A stretch of 8,601 nt of DNA, taken from positions 1-8,601 of the forward strand of contig CAZXYF010000131.1 of assembly GCA_964644705.1 (NCBI GenBank). Reading direction: 5' to 3'. Shown here in pieces: positions 1-6,500 of the stretch. Each line of letters starts with the position of its first letter. Position 1 is the stretch's first letter. Source of the stretch: CAZXYF01 sp964644705. Its GTDB lineage: Bacteria; Planctomycetota; Brocadiia; SM23-32. Made by a program: the position numbers and the translations under genes. The notes beneath the pieces were generated by a model, which made no database searches, was not told the origin of the DNA, and was given only the letters and a program-made list of their open reading frames with translations.

Positions 1-18
1 TGCGCGCGCACGACTTCA

Positions 19-30
19 TGACATATGTCA
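19..30. promoter_or_regulatory. Perfect 12-bp palindrome, possible operator
   Basis: TGACATATGTCA is its own reverse complement. The nine bases ATGACATAT (18-26) recur at 409-417 inside another dyad. A regulator site is possible, but the gene on this side lies outside the window and no regulator is seen. Confidence 0.25.
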
Positions 31-401
31 AGATGAGGGGCCGGAGGAGGGCATTTGGGGACCGTAGTTCGGCTTTGTTTTATCGAATTGAGGCTCCTTT
101 ACCACAAAAAGGTGTCAAGTTATTTTCCACTGTCCTGCTTTTGAGAATGGTAAGGTTTTCGGTGAACCACGTCATCTTGTTGATAATACCCCGTGCCTTG
201 CGCCGAGGATTGTTATGTTTCGCCCTACACGTGGGTTCCAACGCAAAGAGGGAAATCGCCACCGGTTCGCATTCTATGCCACGGCTGGCCACGTCTCACA
301 CGTAGCAGGCTCGCATTTGCCTTTTTGCGTTGCCTTTCCACAAGCAACCGGCAGCGCTATGGGGCCTCCACCAGGCAATTTGGCCGGGTCTGTCCCTCAT
401 T

Positions 402-420
402 GGGTCATATGACATATCCC
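402..420. promoter_or_regulatory. Imperfect dyad containing GTCATATGAC, possible operator
   Basis: GTCATATGAC at 404-413 is a perfect 10-bp palindrome. It overlaps a second ATGACATAT (409-417) and sits between GGG and CCC at the outer ends, giving an imperfect 19-bp dyad. It lies about 170 bases before the start of the macroglobulin gene and shares its core with the palindrome at 19-30. Confidence 0.28.
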
Positions 421-430
421 CCGCCCAAAC

Positions 431-446
431 GTTTTATCGCGAAAAC
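431..446. promoter_or_regulatory. Dyad with central CGCG, possible operator
   Basis: GTTTTATCGCGAAAAC has arms GTTTT and AAAAC around the palindrome TCGCGA, with one unpaired base. Even dyads with a central CG are typical of LacI-family operators, but that link is inference and no regulator gene is in the window. It lies 11 bases after the dyad at 402-420, so the two could form one control region. Confidence 0.25.
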
Positions 447-510
447 ACAATAATTTCGGAACATCTTCCCGCCTCAACCGTCTAAGAGAATGCAGGCAGT
501 GAAAGTCTGC

Positions 511-538
511 TTGCATAAACTCCGTCTTTCTATACGAT
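511..538 (+). promoter_or_regulatory. Weak candidate sigma-70-type promoter
   Basis: TTGCAT at 511-516 and TACGAT at 533-538 are separated by 16 bases and lie about 50 bases before the ATG. They match the -35 and -10 consensus at only 3/6 and 4/6 positions. The position suits the gene, but a match of this quality can arise by chance, and the promoter consensus of the host is unknown. Confidence 0.22.
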
Positions 539-575
539 ACGTGAATGGGTTGAAGCAAGATTCTTTGAATAACTG

Positions 576-582
576 AAAGGGA
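576..582 (+). promoter_or_regulatory. Shine-Dalgarno site of the macroglobulin gene
   Basis: The purine run AAAGGGA ends six bases before the ATG at 589. Together with the in-frame TGA at 574-576 it fixes the start of the giant gene. Confidence 0.75.
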
Positions 583-588
583 CCGGAC

Positions 589-3500
589 ATGGATACCAAC
601 CGCCTGGCAAGACTTTTCGTTGTTGTAGTTGTTGTGTTTTCTCTTGCGGGAATTCACGCCGCTCAAGAAGGAGCTGGCGGAAACCTGGGAGCCGCTCGCC
701 GGGCACTTCGGGGACGAAAATACGAGGGGGCTATCGAGAAGATCGATGAGGCGCTGGAAAAAGAAAACACCTCCGTGGCGGAAGCGCTCTACCTGAAGGC
801 GCTTGCTTTTCATCACCAGAAAAATCACACCCGGACCATCACGTTCACCGACCGTGTGATTGAAGACCATGCCGACTCCCGCTGGTTCCACAAAGCACGC
901 TACCTGAAAGCAAAAGCCCTCACCACGCAGCGGAAGTTCAAAACGGCCCAGCGAATCTACCGGGAAGAGGCCAACCGGCTGCTGTCGGAAAAACGCAAAC
1001 GAAAGATCGCCGACGTCCTCATCCAGTTCGCCGATGCCCTGGCCCGCAAACCCGGCCCGAACAAACTCGATGCCCCCAAACCGGATTACAACAAGGCCTA
1101 CCGACTCTACAAAAAAGCACTTGAGCTGGAAATCGGCCGGGACCTGCAGGATGATCTGCGGTTCAAACTCGCCCGCACAATCCAGAAGGCCGGCAACCAC
1201 CATCAGGCCATCCGCGATTTTCGGAAATACTTGCAACGTTTCGATCCCGACTGGCCCGGTCGCGCCGGATCATCACGCCGGACACGCCAACCGGCTAATG
1301 AGAAGGTACAGCCGGGTGATCACATCCTCGATGCCCGATATTTCCTGGCAAAAGCACAACTCGACACCGGAAACCATCGTGCCGCGCGGATCAACCTCGA
1401 GCGCCTGTTGCAGATGCGAACCGAAAAGAATCAACGCCCCACCCTTTTCGCCGATGCATCCTGGCTCATCATCAGAACCTACCGTATGCCCGGAGTGAAC
1501 GGAAATCAGCTGAACGAAGCGGTTGATCAAACCGAATATTTTCTTGAACAACACCCCCGCGACCCCCGCTCTGTCGCCGCCGCCTACTGGATCGCCAAAG
1601 CCTATGACAATCGGGGGCACGCGGAAAACGCCATCAAACACTACAGGAGTTTCATCGCGGGAAAACACTATTCTCTCCCCGACGGGCCGGAAGCAAACGA
1701 AAAGCTGGATCAGTTCGGGAAATCGCCGGCTGAGTTGCAGGACCAGTGGCGAAAACTGGCCCTCTATCGCATAGGCCAGATTCGCTTCCAGCAGAAAGAA
1801 TACGACAGGGCGCGCCAGGTCTGGTCGCGCTACGTCACTCGCTACCCCAACGGCTCCCACTGGGCACAGTGTCAGCAGGGAATCATCAACACCAAATATC
1901 AGACGGCCATTGACCAGGTGAGGGAGAAAAACTACACCCGCGCAACCAAACTCTTCGAGCAATTCCTGACTCAGCATCCGCTTGATGACCGGGTCCGTCG
2001 TATTCTGTTCACGCTCGGCCAGATGGAATACGTGAAAGGTGAACAGCTGGCTGATGAGAATGGAAAACAGGAAAAGGTCAACGAAGCCTACCGATCCGCC
2101 ATCAATCGGTGGCAGCGGCTGGTCGATAAGTATCCCAGAACCCAGGAGTCATCGCTGGCCCTTTACCGGATTGGACGCACCTACGAACAGAAACTGGGAG
2201 AACTCGAAAAGGCGCTGGATTCTTACCGGCAGCTGAACTGGGGTCGATGGGCTCAAAAGGCACAGAACCGAATCGCCGAGATGACGGAAAAACAGCTGCG
2301 CGTGCGCACAGAACGAACCTTCCGCACCGATGAGGCTCCGAAGGTCACCCTCAACCTGCGCAATATCGACAAACTCACCTTCAAACAGTACTTCCTGGAT
2401 CTGGAAGCCTACTTCCGCAAAACACACGGGACCGGCGACGTCCAGCAGCTGGACACCGATCTTATCGAGCCGGATCACACATGGGAGGTCAAGGTCAAGA
2501 ACTACGAAAAATATCTGCCGATTGAACAATCCGTTGAGATCCCCTTTGACAAACAGAAACCGGGCGTTTGTATCGTGAACGTGAGCGAGGATGATTACAG
2601 GGCCACCACCCTCGTCATCCGCAGCGACCTGGAGATCATCACGAAAACGTCGCGCCGGGAGGGCTTGATTTTCGCCCAGAATGCCCGCGTGCAGGAACCT
2701 CTGCCGGAAACCCGGGTCCTGCTGAGCGACGGCCAGAAAGTATTCGGCACCGGAACCACCGGAGAAGACGGCGTGTTCCGCAAGGATTTCGAGGAGCTCA
2801 AAGACACGTCGAAACTGCGCGTTTTCGCGGTCAGAGATGGCCACGTCGCCGCCACCGACCTCAACATGTCGTCCCTGAAGTTCAGCAAAGGGCTCGCGCC
2901 AAAAGGATACATCTACACGGATCGTCCCGCCTACCAGCCCGGCCAGACCGTCAAATTCCGCGGCATCATCCGGTCGGTCAAGGATGGATCGTATGTGGTA
3001 CCCGATAAGGAAACCACCTACAATGTCAGCGTCACCGATTCCAAAGGGCGCATACTCTGGCAAAAACCGCAGACGCTGTCCAAATTCGGCACGTTTCACG
3101 CCCAGCTTCCCCTGGACGAACGAGCTCCGGTGGGGAAATACACCATCACAGTGCGCAACAGCGACAAATCGAGCCGCACCTATAACGGCACGTTCAAAGT
3201 CAAAGAATTCCAGCTGGAAAAGATGCGTCTGACCATGGAGAGCGACCGCGATGTCTATTTCCCCTCCGAAACCGTCAAACTCACCATCAGCGCCGAATAT
3301 TACTGGGGACAACCCGTGCCCAACAAAGCCATCCGCTATCATCTGCCCGATGGGCGACACTTCGTGAAGGAAACCGATGAAAAGGGGCAACTGGAGGTCA
3401 CTTACCAGACCCAGGGGGTCCGCGCGGATCGCGAGCTGCAATTCAAAGCGTTCATCAAGGGCGAAAACGTCAGCAACACCCACGGCGTTTATCTCGCCGA

Positions 3501-6500
3501 AAACGGCTACACCATCGACGTCAGCACTCAGCGCGACCTGGTTCTTTCCGGCGAGCCCTTCGAGGTCACCCTCCACACCGCCACACCGAGCGGCAAACCC
3601 GTGGGACGCGAGTTGAAACTGACCGTGCTCAAAAGGGAACACACCAGACCGGATCCGGTTCTGCAGGGCGTGCCATGGATCTCCGTGGGATCCAAACCGG
3701 CGGCGGAAACAAAAGTGCAGAAAATCACCACGAAAACCGACGGGAAAACCGGGAACGCCACGGTGCGCCTGGATCTGGAGGACGGCGGACGCTACATCCT
3801 TCGGGCCAGCGGACGCGATCGGTTCGATCATCGCGTGACCGGACAGGCCACCCTGCGGGTGTCCGACGACGAGGACGCCACCAAACTGCGCTTTTTCTCC
3901 GATGCCGATACGCTCGACGTGGGTTCGACGGCCAGCATCCGCCTGCACTCGCGGATCAAATCCCAGCTGGCCCTGCTCACCTGGGAGGGAGAGAACATAC
4001 TGAATTACAAAATCATCTCGCTCCAGCAGGGCAACAATCCCCTTGAGCTGGATGTGACGAACGACTATTTCCCGAACTTCCGCGTCGCCGTTGCCACCAT
4101 CGACGACCGCCAGCTCCGCACGGCGTCCAAACCGTTCGAGGTGGAACGGGAACTCAACGTCGCGGTTGAGCCGCTCCAGCAGGTGTATGGTCCCGGCAAG
4201 ACAGGCAAAGTGCGTCTCACCGTCACCGACCAGCTGGGTAATCCCGTCCAGGCCGAACTGAGTCTGGCGCTTGTCAACGAAGCGCTCTTCGCCCTCTATC
4301 CCGATAAAACGCCCCCGATCCTCGATTTCTTCCAGAAAGACGCCCATCGCTACGCCGAGTTCCGCACGGCCAGCTCCTGCGTCTTTCAATACACCGCCCA
4401 AACCAGAAAAGTCCTGAAAGCCATCCAGAAAGAGGCCGAGCGGCTGGAACGACGCCGGAAACAGGCAGAAAAACTTAAAAAAATGAAAGAGGCCAGATCC
4501 CGCCCCGCCGCACATCCCGCCATCTCTGGAGGCGAAATGGAAGAAGACGTAAAACGGCGGACTCTAACCAAAATGTATGCTAAAGAAGACTCCAATGAAC
4601 AATTAGGGGACAAGAGACGGGAAGAAGACCGCCCTGAACCGCGCCGCGAGGTGCGGGGTGCAGGCTGGTGGAATGCCTCCATCGTCACCGACTCCGAGGG
4701 GAAAGCCACAGTCGAGGTGCCCATGCCGCAGAAAACCACTGAGTGGCGGCTGACCGCGCGCGGATGCACCGTCAAAACGCTGGTCGGCGAGGACACCTCC
4801 AGCGTGATCACGCGACGCGATTTCTTCGTCTCCATCAAATCCCCGCCCCAGCTTCAGGAAGGCGACAGAGTTCGTTTCCTGACTCGCGTCCATAACATGA
4901 CCGATCAGACCGGTCCGGTGGATCTCAAGCTGACGGTCCTGGGCGGCGGCGATCTTGACAGGGTTATTGCAGAACAGAGTACGACCGCCACACTCAAGGA
5001 ACACGGAACAGTGGAAGCGCTGTTCAGCGCCTTCGAAATACCCCTGGCAGCCGCCCTGAAGATACGCGTGCAGGCCACTGCCGGAGAAAAAACCGACGCG
5101 CTGGAAAAGGTCCTGCCGGTGCGTCCGTGGGGACTGGAATTCGCCGATCAGGCTGGCGGCGTGGGCAAAGGTAACTCCACCGCCCTCCTCAAGCTTCCCG
5201 GCGGCCGGGCCTACGGTTCCCGCTGGATGACCATTTCAGTCGGTCCGAATCTGAAACGGTCGGTCATCCAGATGGCCCTGCGCGATGCCCCCCGTCCGAT
5301 TCCCGTCAAACCACGTCCCTGCACCGTGCTGCCCCCGGTTCGACCACGGTTTGCCGGCAGCGATCTTCTGGCGACGGTCAACGCCCTCAATTATGCCCGC
5401 ACCGTCAAAGCTCCCCGTCCGGACATCCAGGCACTATCGGATCGCGCCCGATCGCTGATCAGTTCCCTGGTGGTTTCCCAGCGGGGCAACGGTGGGTGGA
5501 CGTGGACGCGCAGCAATAAATACACCGACTGGGCGGTCACCGCCATGAGCTACTGGGCGCTCAGCCGGGCCCGCCAGTCGGGACTGAAGGTGCGGAGCAA
5601 AACCTTAGCGCGCGCCAAAAATTACCTGGAAAACAAATTCCGCCGCACCAGCACCAACGACACCGACGCCAAGGCGGTGATTCTCCACGCCCTGTCAGTC
5701 AGCGACGATGCCGATTTTGCGCATGCGAACCGACTGCATCGCCAGCGGAACAATCTCAGCGCCCCCGCTTTGGCCTATACGGCCCTGACCTTTACCAATC
5801 TTGATCGCAAAGAATTCGCACGGGAAATGTTGAAAGTCCTTGAGAAGAAGGATATCACCGGAAAAATCGGCTCACGCCCCACCCTCCGGTGGAAAGGCTC
5901 AGGGGCCTACGCCTGGATCAACGATTCGCTGGAGACCACCGCTATCGGCACGATGGCGCTCATGCGCGTGAACCCGAACTCAAAGCGGATCACGAAAGCC
6001 ATCAACTACATCATGAGCCGACACGGAAGTTACGGATTTGTGCCGGCCAAGGCTCACGGCCCGGCCGTGTCCGCGGTTGCGGATTACTACGGACGCACCC
6101 AGTTTACCGACAACGACTACACGCTCACCGTGCTGGTCAACGGCAAAACACTGAAAACCATCAGGGCAGAGGATGCCGCGCAGATCCTGCACCTGAACGT
6201 CCCGCGGGAGATGGTGAAAAAGGGTGAGAACAACGTTGAGTCCCGCATGAAGGGTCGCGGCAAATATGCCTACAGCGCCACGCTGCGCGGTTTCTCCAGG
6301 GATATCAGCGACCCAAAATCATGGCGACGCCCCTACGTCCGCAAGCGTTACTACCGCCATGCCCCGCTGACATACGAGGGCAAATCAATCGGCGTCAGAA
6401 GCACTTCGCCCGTGCGCAATGTGGAACTCGGTCAGCGGGTGATGGTCCGGGTGGACATTTACGATTACCACGAGGACAAACGGTATTTCGTGATCGAGGA

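Larger units (their letters stand above)
1..588. other. Non-coding upstream region, no gene recognised
   Basis: Several short open frames exist here on both strands (for example 18-305 plus, 80-292 minus and 193-453 plus). None gives a recognisable protein, has a clear ribosome binding site or shows domain-like composition. Base composition looks more AT-rich than in the gene. I see no tRNA, no rRNA fragment, no transposase remnant and no strong terminator. The only ordered signals are short dyads at 19-30, 402-420 and 431-446, and the promoter/RBS area just before 589. The first ten bases, TGCGCGCGCA, are also a perfect palindrome. Confidence 0.6.

Noticed and set aside
18..305. 95-codon open frame on the plus strand upstream of the gene
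   Set aside because: No ribosome binding site, no recognisable domain, and Arg-rich random-looking composition. Competing open frames on both strands cover the same bases.
4378..4389. C1264-V-F-Q1267 as a possible thioester (C-x-x-Q)
   Set aside because: It lacks the Glu of CxEQ and lies before the A2M domain, some 300 residues ahead of the toroid where the thioester belongs.
4471..4481. Run of seven A bases (codons CTT AAA AAA ATG) as a programmed slippage site
   Set aside because: The zero-frame register does not form a canonical X XXY YYZ heptamer, and the main frame stays open with clear domains on both sides, so there is no need for slippage.
2149..4515. A 788-codon open frame on the minus strand inside the macroglobulin gene
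   Set aside because: It is a shadow of the plus-strand coding frame. Stop codons on the minus strand need TTA, CTA or TCA in the matching register, which are rare in this GC-rich coding sequence. The translation shows no recognisable domain, while the plus strand has clear A2M domains. The same applies to the minus frames at 397-1236, 1273-1977 and 7225-8424.
5287..5330. Out-of-frame remnant of a thioester motif: the +2 register reads PSDSRQTTS, resembling PYGCxEQTMS
   Set aside because: It would need one missing codon, a lost Cys, and two compensating frameshifts, while the main frame continues smoothly into the toroid on both sides. Chance similarity is simpler. Reads covering this stretch and homologue alignment would settle it.
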